DNA from: Flavobacteriales bacterium
Lineage (GTDB): Bacteria > Bacteroidota > Bacteroidia > UBA10329
Length of the DNA stretch: 64,000 bases
Assembly (NCBI GenBank): GCA_020635535.1
Contig: JACJZP010000017.1
Coordinates: 1 to 64,000, forward strand
Direction: 5' to 3'
The position numbers and the translations under genes were made by a program. The notes beneath the pieces were generated by a model that saw only the letters and a list, made by a program, of their open reading frames with translations, was not told the DNA's origin and did no database searches. Shown piece after piece: positions 51,807 through 60,300 of the stretch; position 1 is the first letter of the stretch, and each line of letters begins with the position of its first letter.

Positions 51807-53252
51807 GTGTCATCGCAATCACATATCGAAAGCCTGATCAGCACCATGACGCGTGCCGAGAAGCGGTATTTCAAAGTGAATGCCTCGAAGAACGGAGATG
51901 CCGGAAACAAGCAGTTCATCAAGCTGTTCGATGCCATCGACAAGGGCAAGGAACTGCCCATTGGCAAAGGCGAGAACCGTTCGGTCACAAATGCTTACCT
52001 GTACAATTCCGTACTTGATTGTCTGGTGTCGTACCATGCCCGCAATTCTGATTCGGCACAGATCGATAGGTTGATACAACGGGGCGATGCACTACGCAAA
52101 CGTGGCCTTTCCCAACAGGCGGTTTCGCTCTTTCTGAAGGCGGAAAACCTGGCGCAGCAACATCAGGATTTCGTGCGTTTGCAGTTGGTGTATTGGCATT
52201 TGAGGGCCATTTTGGCCACCAACACCAAACTCAGAAATTCGGAACTGAGCATGGATTACGTGTTGGAGCAAAACCTGAGCACAGCAAAGGAAATTGAACT
52301 GTTGGCGCGGCTGCGGTTCATTCAGTATCAGTTCCAACAGACCATCTCCAAGGCAGCCAATATTACCGATGAAATGATCGGTGAATTGAAGGCAGCCATT
52401 GAATCGCAGGCCATGAAGGATGTGAAAGACGATTCGGGGTTCTTTGCGCAGTTGACGGCCTTCAACATTCGTTCGCAGTATTACAGTATTGTACACGACC
52501 ACGAAAATGGGCTACTGATGAGCCGCAAGGTTTTCGAACTCTGCCATCAACAAAAGGACATACTGAAAGAACGAGGCCGATTGATGATCGGCAGCGCCAA
52601 CAATTACATGATGCGCTGTCTGCGGGCGGGACAATTTGAAGAGATAAAGCGCGTGTTAGACCTTTTGGAAAAGGAACAACCACGAGATCGAGCAACCGAA
52701 CTGATCCTGACGGAAACGTACCTGAGCAACCTCCTCAACTACGACATCAACACCAAAAAAAACGAGCATGACCAAGTTCTGAAATTGGTTGAAACACGAT
52801 TGGAAGGTGTTTCGGAAAGTATGAATCAGGCGTTTCTGATGTTCATTTACACCCTCTGTTCTGCTTACGCTTTTTATGGTGGCGACCATCGCACAGCGCT
52901 GAAATGGATAAACCTTTATTTGAACCACGAGAACAGACGTGCACTGCCGAAAAGCTTGGATGTTGCAGAAGATTACCGCTTGATCATTTACTACGAACAA
53001 GGCAAGCTCGACCTGCTTGATAATATCCTGAACAATCCTGACACGAAGAACGCATCGGGCGATTTCCCATTGGTAAGAACGGCTATAAGATCGTTTTTAC
53101 GGAAGGAATTGAACCACGGAGAAGAACACGTCAAGAACAGTTCTGATCTATTAGCTGAACTCAACCAATTAAAATCCGAACAGAAAGAACCGCAGGCATT
53201 TGAGTTTTTCCGTTTCGATGAATGGGTCAGATCAAAAACCGCCAACCACTGA
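51807..53252 (+). CDS. TPR-like helical repeat protein (hypothetical)
   Basis: Start is GTG 51807 (MSSQSHIESLISTMTRAEKRYF), giving 481 residues with no signal peptide. The protein is helical throughout. Several segments look like tetratricopeptide units (RKRGLSQQAVSLFLKAENLA, SYLSNLLNYD-like, FYGGDHRTALKWINLYL). Similar proteins of this size occur in Flavobacteriales genomes with no known role, and I do not recognise a more precise family. TPR folds usually mediate protein-protein contact, so a scaffold role is inferred only. A palindromic repeat follows at 53311-53404. Confidence 0.7.
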   Translation: MSSQSHIESLISTMTRAEKRYFKVNASKNGDAGNKQFIKLFDAIDKGKELPIGKGENRSVTNAYLYNSVLDCLVSYHARNSDSAQIDRLIQRGDALRKRGLSQQAVSLFLKAENLAQQHQDFVRLQLVYWHLRAILATNTKLRNSELSMDYVLEQNLSTAKEIELLARLRFIQYQFQQTISKAANITDEMIGELKAAIESQAMKDVKDDSGFFAQLTAFNIRSQYYSIVHDHENGLLMSRKVFELCHQQKDILKERGRLMIGSANNYMMRCLRAGQFEEIKRVLDLLEKEQPRDRATELILTETYLSNLLNYDINTKKNEHDQVLKLVETRLEGVSESMNQAFLMFIYTLCSAYAFYGGDHRTALKWINLYLNHENRRALPKSLDVAEDYRLIIYYEQGKLDLLDNILNNPDTKNASGDFPLVRTAIRSFLRKELNHGEEHVKNSSDLLAELNQLKSEQKEPQAFEFFRFDEWVRSKTANH

Positions 53253-53310
53253 CTTGAAATATGAAAAATATGCTGATTCGCTTGTGTACGCTACCTTATG
53301 AAAACACATA

Positions 53311-53404
53311 TTTAGCCACAGAGTCGCAGAGAACACAGAGGTTTTCACAGAGAAAAAGAAACTATTTCCGTGTCGGTTCTGTGCTTTCTGTGTCTCTGTG
53401 GCTT
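53311..53404. repeat. Long CACAGAG-type palindromic repeat
   Basis: AGCCACAGAGTCGCAGAGAA plus CACAG (53314-53338) is the near-perfect inverted copy of CTGTGCTTTCTGTGTCTCTG plus TGGCT (53379-53403). This would form a stem of about 25 bp with a 40-nt loop. It resembles the CCACAGAGACACAGAG family of intergenic repeats. It sits in the 263-bp gap between the TPR-like gene and proC and could also act as a transcription end. Confidence 0.7.
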
Positions 53405-53515
53405 TTACACGATTATCGTGTACAAAAGTGAATCAGCATCATGAGTAATGAGGGTTATTCAGGTGATGCGTGTAATGATCGTTCGCTCATTCCCCGAATT
53501 CGCATATTACTCGAA

Positions 53516-54310
53516 TTACTTCTCGATCTTCTTATAGCTCGCCACAATACCCTTTATCAGTGCCGAACTGAAACCAGCGTGTTCCATCTCGTTCAGTCCT
53601 GTAATGGTACAGCCTTTCGGTGTTGTCACTTTATCGATCTCGCTCTCAGGGTGCGAACCATTTTGGATGATGAGTTCCGAAGCACCTTTCATCGTTTGGC
53701 TCACAATGGCAGTGGCTGTATTGGCATCGAAGCCAACCTCTATTCCGCCCTGAATCATGGCGCGCATGAAACGTAGCACATAGGCAATCCCACACGCACC
53801 TAGAATCGTGGCTGCTTCCATCAGGCTTTCATCGATGTAAAGCGTAGAACCGATCTTATTGAAGAGCTCTTTCATTTCCTCACGCTGATGCGCGGTTGCC
53901 CCTGTTTCGCAGATCAGTGTCATGCTTTCGTTTACATCGGCTGCTGTATTTGGCATTGCACGGAAAATCGGAAGTTGCTTTCCGCTCCATTCGGTCAGTT
54001 CCTGAAGCGTAATTCCCGTGGCCAAACAGACCAGAATGTGCTTGCCCTCATCCAACGCAGGACCGATCTCTTTCAAAATCGGCTTCACGTTATACGGCTT
54101 CACGCCCAGCACCACCAAATCTGCCTGTTTGGTGGCCTCCACGTTATCGGCAGAGACCACAACGCCTTTCGCGGCAAGGTCTTTCAATATTCCCGTGTTC
54201 CTGCGTGTGGCAATGATGGAAGAAGGCTCGAATCCTTCGTCAAGAAGGCCGTTAGCAATGGTCTGTCCCAAATTTCCACAACCGATAATGGCGATACGTT
54301 TGTCTTTCAT
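53516..54310 (-). CDS. proC: Pyrroline-5-carboxylate reductase
   Basis: The 264-residue enzyme reduces delta-1-pyrroline-5-carboxylate to L-proline with NAD(P)H, the last step of proline synthesis. The Rossmann motif is KDKRIAIIGCGNLGQTIANG, followed by VVLGVKPYNVKPIL, the substrate-side FRAMPNTAADVNESMT and the C-terminal signature VTTPKGCTITGLNEMEHAGF, which corresponds to the family's V(T/A)SPGGTT..(L/A) region with altered residues (PKGCT for PGGTT). Length is normal. It stands alone and diverges from the T9SS gene at 54436. Confidence 0.93.
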   Translation of the reverse strand: MKDKRIAIIGCGNLGQTIANGLLDEGFEPSSIIATRRNTGILKDLAAKGVVVSADNVEATKQADLVVLGVKPYNVKPILKEIGPALDEGKHILVCLATGITLQELTEWSGKQLPIFRAMPNTAADVNESMTLICETGATAHQREEMKELFNKIGSTLYIDESLMEAATILGACGIAYVLRFMRAMIQGGIEVGFDANTATAIVSQTMKGASELIIQNGSHPESEIDKVTTPKGCTITGLNEMEHAGFSSALIKGIVASYKKIEK

Positions 54311-54435
54311 GCTTGGAATTCTTGCGGTCGAAGGTAGCGATAGCGAGTTCCAACAACAACATCAGATGAATCGGGTGATGATGGTCACTCACCGATCATT
54401 CCACTCATTCTACTTTCGTTCAAAACCTCTGAACG

Positions 54436-56046
54436 ATGAATCGACTTTTACTTCTATTGACGCTTGTAAGCTCAAGTGTTTTCTCTCAGACCAATTTTGA
54501 ACTCGATATTGAAGAGACATCTCTGCCGAATGCTCCTGGTCTTCAATCGTACGTAGTTGGAGAACATGATGGCAAATGGCTGCTGATCGGTGGACGAACA
54601 GATGGATTGCACAGAAGACAACCATGGGCCACCTTCTTGGCAGAAGACAATAATCTGATGGCTTACGTGATCGACCCAGTGAACTTGCAGCAATGGTCGG
54701 CTTCCATCTCATCGCTTCCAACGGCCATTTACGAACAGTTGCAGAGCACCAACATGGCATTTGTTCAGCGCGACACGGTGCTCTATATCGTTGGCGGCTA
54801 TGGTTACAGCCCAACGGCCGGAGACCACATCACACACGCTTATCTCACAGCAGTGAACGTACCAACTGTGATGACCCGTATCATGAACGGAAACCCGATC
54901 GCAGACCAGATCCGATACCTGAACAATAGCAATGTGGCCGTTACTGGCAGTTATCTTGGTCTGTTGGATGATACTTTTTACCTCGTGTGCGGACAGTATT
55001 TTGAAGGTCGATACAACCCCATGGGACCGAACCAAGGCCCCGGATTCATTCAAGAATATACCGAGGCCATTCGCAAATTCAATATTGAAGATGATGGAAC
55101 CACGCTGAACATTACCAACTTCAGCGAAACAGTGGATGCAGCCAACCTTCACCGAAGGGATTACAACATGGTAGCGCAGGTTTTTCCCAACGGGGAACAT
55201 GGTTTCACGGTCTTTTCGGGCGTATTTCAACCAACGGTCGATCTTCCTTGGCACAACACGGTAGATGTGACCGCCAATGGCTACACGGTCAACAACAACT
55301 TCGACCAACTGCTCAATCAATATCATTCGGCCAATCTGCCTATCTACGATCAAACGGCCAATGAAATGCACACGCTTTTCTTCGGAGGAATAGGCCGATA
55401 TCATTACGATACCACCACGGGCAACCTGATCGATGATCAGAATGTACCGTTCGTCAAGACCATCAGTCTGGTAACCCGCCACAGCGATGGCAGCATGGAC
55501 GAAACGCAATTGGAATTGCAGATGCCCGGTTTTCTTGGCTCTGGTGCCGAGTTCATTCCTGCGGCAAATGTTTCGTACCTCAATAATGAGATCTTGGAAC
55601 TGAATTCGCTACCCATGAACCAACCTACCTTGGTCGGCTACATCTACGGAGGTATTGAAAGTTCTGCTGAGAACATCTTTTTTGTGAATGATGGCACGCA
55701 GAGCTGGGCCAGCGGACGCTTGTTCAAAGTGTTCATTAACCGAACCGAGGCCACAGGAATTGAAGGTGCCACCCTCACCGCCAATGAAACGTTGCACATA
55801 GTGGCATATCCGAACCCAACAATTGACGTGCTGACGGTTGGGGTGCGCAGTGGTTACCGTACCAAAGCCACGTTAGAGGTTCTGGACAGCACAGGACGAG
55901 TGGTGATTACGGAAGACCTGAATCTACAGAAAGAGAAGACCAAGAGCCTGATTTACGATTGTAGCAACTGGAGCGCAGGGAATTATACGGTCCGTTTCAG
56001 CAATGGGGCGTTCAGTAAGACGACCAGCGTAGTGGTGACCAGATAA
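54436..56046 (+). CDS. Secreted Kelch-like propeller protein with T9SS tail
   Basis: The 536-residue protein has a signal peptide (MNRLLLLLTLVSSSVFSQ). The body (to about 445) contains repeated Kelch-like strands with GG turns: KWLLIGGRTDGLHRRQ, VLYIVGGYGYSPTAGDH, FYLVCGQYFEGRYNPMGPN, HGFTVFSGVFQ and MHTLFFGGIGRYHY. This suggests a Kelch/galactose-oxidase-type propeller. Residues about 450-536 form the T9SS type A domain (VAYPNPTIDVLTV ... GNYTVRFSNGAF ... TSVVVTR). It is a surface or released protein of unknown ligand. It converges with the esterase gene, leaving one base between the stops. Confidence 0.8.
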   Translation: MNRLLLLLTLVSSSVFSQTNFELDIEETSLPNAPGLQSYVVGEHDGKWLLIGGRTDGLHRRQPWATFLAEDNNLMAYVIDPVNLQQWSASISSLPTAIYEQLQSTNMAFVQRDTVLYIVGGYGYSPTAGDHITHAYLTAVNVPTVMTRIMNGNPIADQIRYLNNSNVAVTGSYLGLLDDTFYLVCGQYFEGRYNPMGPNQGPGFIQEYTEAIRKFNIEDDGTTLNITNFSETVDAANLHRRDYNMVAQVFPNGEHGFTVFSGVFQPTVDLPWHNTVDVTANGYTVNNNFDQLLNQYHSANLPIYDQTANEMHTLFFGGIGRYHYDTTTGNLIDDQNVPFVKTISLVTRHSDGSMDETQLELQMPGFLGSGAEFIPAANVSYLNNEILELNSLPMNQPTLVGYIYGGIESSAENIFFVNDGTQSWASGRLFKVFINRTEATGIEGATLTANETLHIVAYPNPTIDVLTVGVRSGYRTKATLEVLDSTGRVVITEDLNLQKEKTKSLIYDCSNWSAGNYTVRFSNGAFSKTTSVVVTR

Positions 56047-56047
56047 T

Positions 56048-57034
56048 TCAATCGCGAATAAGACCGAACTCTTTCGCAATCCAATAGGTGGAATGAAAAC
56101 CGATGTCCACCGAGAAAAGACCATCGCTACCGCCTTGGTCTTTTTCATTTCCGACATCTACTGCTAGCACATGTCCAAGACCTTTGAATTCGTACAGAAC
56201 GACCAATTCCTCCCGATAGCTATCGGGATTGCCTTCTGACCATGAACTTCGAGTCACTTTCGGGTTGTCTTGGAAGTTCTCTTGAATGGAGACTGAATCA
56301 CGGTCAATCTCGTGGAGACCCGTCCATTGCTCCATGATCTCGTTGGCGTTCATGGGATTGACAACAGGGTCTTCCGTTCCTTGCAGGATGATCATCTTCG
56401 GGTATTCCCCACGATAACCATCATTTGCCAAACGAACTCTCCTCGCCCATTCCCAAGGCTTCCTATCCACCCAACCGAACATGCTTCCAACACCTGAAAC
56501 AATATTACCCGAACCATACGGCCCGCCAGCATACGAGGCCACAGCCGAATAATCGCCCGGATACAAAGCCGCAGCCGTCACCGCCATAGCCGCCCCGGCC
56601 GAAACGCCCGTAATGCAGACATGCTTCGCATTGATCGGATAATTGGCTTTCATGTACTCCACTATCTGATGAATGGAAGCCACTTCGCCCTTGTCCAGCT
56701 CCGTGTCCTTTCCATAGAACCAATTGAAACAACGGTTCATGTTATTGGTGCCTTTCTGTTCGGGATAGGCGATGATGAAACCGTTCTCATCAGCCAGTTT
56801 GTTCCATCCGCTCAATCGCATCATGCCATGTGCATCCTGGTTGCAACCATGAAGTACCACCACCATAGGAACATTTCCTTCGGGCAAATTCGTAGGAATG
56901 TGAACGAACAGCCTCAGATTTCCAAGGTTCTTGCCGAAGTTTTCGATTTCGGGCATGTCCTGGGCTTGCGCGAAGAGAGAAAAAGAGATTCCGATAGCTA
57001 TCGGAAGGAAAAAGGAGAAAAGGTGGCGTGGCAT
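56048..57034 (-). CDS. PHB-depolymerase-family esterase (secreted)
   Basis: The 328-residue protein has a signal peptide (LFSFFLPIAIGISFSLFAQAQ). It has the polyhydroxybutyrate-depolymerase/feruloyl-esterase-type alpha/beta fold: VPMVVVLHGCNQDAHGM (oxyanion), the nucleophile serine in CITGVSAGAAMAVTAAALYP, WVDRKPW and the acid residue region IILQGTEDPVVN. The C-terminal histidine is likely in EFKGLGHVLAVD. It hydrolyses ester bonds of a polymer or hydroxycinnamate ester outside the cytosol. Two copies of the palindrome CCGATAGCTATCGG lie inside the gene, one in the signal peptide and one near residue 273. Confidence 0.88.
   Translation of the reverse strand: MPRHLFSFFLPIAIGISFSLFAQAQDMPEIENFGKNLGNLRLFVHIPTNLPEGNVPMVVVLHGCNQDAHGMMRLSGWNKLADENGFIIAYPEQKGTNNMNRCFNWFYGKDTELDKGEVASIHQIVEYMKANYPINAKHVCITGVSAGAAMAVTAAALYPGDYSAVASYAGGPYGSGNIVSGVGSMFGWVDRKPWEWARRVRLANDGYRGEYPKMIILQGTEDPVVNPMNANEIMEQWTGLHEIDRDSVSIQENFQDNPKVTRSSWSEGNPDSYREELVVLYEFKGLGHVLAVDVGNEKDQGGSDGLFSVDIGFHSTYWIAKEFGLIRD
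56211..56228. repeat. 18-bp perfect palindrome inside the esterase gene (copy 1)
   Basis: TCCCGATAGCTATCGGGA is a perfect palindrome that shares the core CCGATAGCTATCGG with the copy at 56989-57006. It encodes part of the PDSYREE stretch of the esterase. Confidence 0.9.
56989..57006. repeat. 18-bp perfect palindrome inside the esterase gene (copy 2)
   Basis: TTCCGATAGCTATCGGAA is a perfect palindrome with the same 14-bp core as copy 1, 761 bp apart. Here it codes for part of the hydrophobic core of the signal peptide. Confidence 0.9.
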
Positions 57035-57078
57035 GTTTGTTCTTCAACGGCAAAACTACGCCAACGTATTGAGACCGC

Positions 57079-57240
57079 TCAAACGGTCCAGTTATTCAGA
57101 ACCTCTTGAAAATCGTTCTTGCGTTCACGCACTATCGGTACCTGTTCTCCATTGTCCATGAGGATTTAGCCGCCATTGATGCGCATGTATTGCTTCATGA
57201 AATTGAGGTTGACTAAATATGAACAGTCCATTATCGCAAT
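57079..57240 (-). pseudogene. Relic of a LytTR DNA-binding domain
   Basis: Read on the minus strand from 57240, the frame gives DCSYLVNLNFMKQYMRINGG, an in-frame TAA, then ILMDNGEQVPIVRERKNDFQ and EVLNNWTV before TGA at 57079. The HxSYLVNLxxI and NGxxVPIxRxRKxxF pattern is the C-terminal part of a LytTR domain, as in the intact regulator at 11439-12164. It has one internal stop and has lost the receiver and the first half of LytTR. It lies in the 286-bp gap between the giant T9SS gene and the esterase. Confidence 0.75.
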
Positions 57241-57266
57241 TGAGATATTGCTAGCGTGATTTGTGG

Positions 57267-57296
57267 AAAAAAGGCGAACTCCTTTCGGAATTCGCC
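57267..57296 (-). terminator. Rho-independent terminator after the giant T9SS gene
   Basis: On the minus strand a 10-bp stem (57287-57296 with 57273-57282, one G-U pair) closes a GAAA tetraloop and is followed by six T. It is 24 nt past the stop codon at 57321. Confidence 0.92.
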
Positions 57297-57320
57297 CTTA
57301 CGAATATAGTTGGAGGCCAA

Positions 57321-60300
57321 TCAGTTGACCGCTATGCGTTGTACATGCCGTTGTTCATCGATCGTTACCTCAAGAATGTAAACCCCGCTGGCAACACCAA
57401 AGAAATTTTCTGTGACAGTTCCTTGATTGCCAGTAGCAGTACGGATAGAAACAATCCTTCCAACAGCATCCATCAGTTTAAGTACAGGGCTTTTCGCAGC
57501 GAAAAGCCTGACAGTGAAAGCCCCTGAGTTAGGGTTCGGGAACACTTCAAAACCAACCCCGAGATTCTGTGTTGAAATTCCAGTCACCAGCACATTGAAA
57601 GATGCCGATACCTCTGAACAACCATTCGCATCTGTGTATTCAACCGTATATGTACCCGGAATCGGATTATTCAGAACCTGATCCGTTTCTCCTGATAATT
57701 CCTGCCCATCCAAATACCATTGGTTACCGTTTGGATAGGATGATTGCAAGTAGCCGCCCATATCAGTAATCACTGGGGTAGACGGAAGGTTGTGCACCGT
57801 GATGAACATTTCCGCCTCATCCGTACAGCCTTCGGCATTCGTGCCGATTACCTCATAGGTACTTGAAGCAGTTGGTGTTGCCCAAATTTGATTCACCCCG
57901 TTAACAGTAAATGGTTCTTGGCTGTTCCATGTATAACTGCTTGCGCCACTGGCATTCAGGAGAATCGAATCTCCAGCACATAATTCATTGTTCGAGGATT
58001 CTACAGACACTGTGGGTGAATCATTCACTGACATTGTCAACTCCGTTGTGCCAGTACATCCCGATGTTGTACCTACCAAAGTCAAATTGAAAATTGTAAT
58101 TCCCAGTGATGATAGTTGACCAGCATCTATCGTAAAACTGTCTGTGGTAGCCAATGTTAGACCTTGTATCGACCATTCGTAATCGTCAGCACCATTACCC
58201 CAAAGTTGCAAGGTTTCACCGTTACACAGAATAGGGTTGGCTGGACCAATGGAAACATTCAATTCAGGAACAATGCCCACCATCAAGGTCTGGGTCTGAG
58301 AGTTACTTACTCCGTCCGAAGCTATTACTTCAACCGTGAAAACGGTGCTCTCAGAAGCAGAAGAACTCAATTGGAGCTCATGACCAATCACGTTCACGGT
58401 AAGGTCATTGGTAGAGACGTTCTGATTGCTTGTAGCAGTAACAGTTGCCTGAAGCGTCACGCTTGAGAGCGAATGGTCCACATCCGAAATGAGGGTTGAG
58501 AGATCAACCGTGGAATTACTGCCCGAACATAGGTTCACTTGCGCCAATTCTTCAATGACTGGAGCATCATTTACAGGCTCGACTTCAATTCCTATCGTAT
58601 TATTTACGGTCAGCCAATCGTGGGTGGCTGAAAGTTGAATGGTGGTAAGTCCATTGAAATTAGGAGCGAAGGTTATCTGAAGCGTATTGCCTACAACCTG
58701 CACAGTAGTGCCATTGTCAGCACTGAGCACGGTGATGGCCATATCATTAGGGATGGAATCAGGGTCTGCAATAACCTGAGCGAGCGGAATGGAAAGAACA
58801 ACATCTTCCTGCGCTTGAAAGGTGTTTGCGGGATATCCGGCCAATGCTATGGGTGCTTTCCTGCACATGAGCGCATAATCCAATGTACTCGTATTCGCGG
58901 TAAGGTTGATACTATCGAGTAGCAGTTTTTGGAAGGCTGAATCGTATGAACAGAAATTCTGTTCATCGGGCAGGTGTTTGATTGGCTGATTCCAGTTCTT
59001 CACCTCCAACAGGTAGATGGAGTCATTTGATAAAAACTCTGGCTGATCTAAAACGATAGCAGCCCTCAGACTTGCCGTGTTCGCAAGCCTTCTGAAGCGG
59101 AATACCCTTGATGCCGGAAGCAACGCGGAAAGAGAAGCCTCTGTAAGATCGAACTGCTTCAGCGACACGTCCACTGTATTGTTGTTGGAAAGAATGGTAC
59201 TGCTCTTCCAGTAGCGCGGAGCGGTATTGTTGACCCCTAAGTGAATGATCGAGTCGGTCAGAGAGCTGTGATTGACCGGTTGCATAGCTAGGTCGAATAT
59301 ACCTGGGAACGAAACGTCAAGAGTTGTATCTCGATATCCTAAACGCTTGAACAATAATAAATTATCCGATAGGTCGGGAACGTAATATTCAGACGACACA
59401 TCAGATGATCGAAGGTACTGCCCATCAAAGTAAACCTCGGCTCCATGAAGCGAATCTGGTGTGTAAACAGTGCTCCATGAATAATATCCGTACGGGTAGA
59501 AATCTACAAATTTAGGTATGACAACAGAGTCAACGCCTGTTAGTAAGAAACCAAACCAATGCCTCCCTGGTGTAGATGGGGGTGGTATAATTCCCGTTGA
59601 ATCATTAGTGCTGGAAACGTAGACAGGCGGTTCCATGAACTCCATTTGTGAACCTAACTTATAAACCTTAAATCCACTTATATTCTCTCCTCTGATTGTG
59701 AAAGACTTTGGCTGATTTATATAGTTAAACGGTTGATTATCAACCCCAAAGTCCACTTGTGGGTAGCGGATACGATTGGTTGTGCTGCCGTCTTGGAGCA
59801 TGGGAACAGCACGAAGGGACGTGTTATAGTCAATGGCAAATTTCAGGTTGTAATAGCCAGGATATCTTATCTCAACAGAATCGTGGAGGCTATTTGTTGG
59901 ATAATCAGACAATACCCAATCATTTGTTCTACCCGTTTCATCGGTATAGGAAACTGAGCTTTCGATTCCTGTAAAAATGATTTGTGCATTAGATAGTATC
60001 GAACCGATGCTCCATCCAGGCCACAACGTGTTTTTCGTAATCTGCCATGAAGGAGAAGTGACCGTTTGATTGCAAGAATTAGAAATAAGACAACGGAATT
60101 CATAATCACGAGAACACCAGAGTCCCCCAGAGAGGGTCTGAGCAAGAAAACTATTGAAAATGGTAATCTCGTTGGTGCCAGCGTTTGATGTGCCAGATGT
60201 ACCGGAAGCGATTGTTGTCCAAGAAGTAGGGGTGCATGATGAACCCAGTTGAATCAATCTTCGATACTGCCATGTATAGGTTGCGCCAACAGTATTCGGT

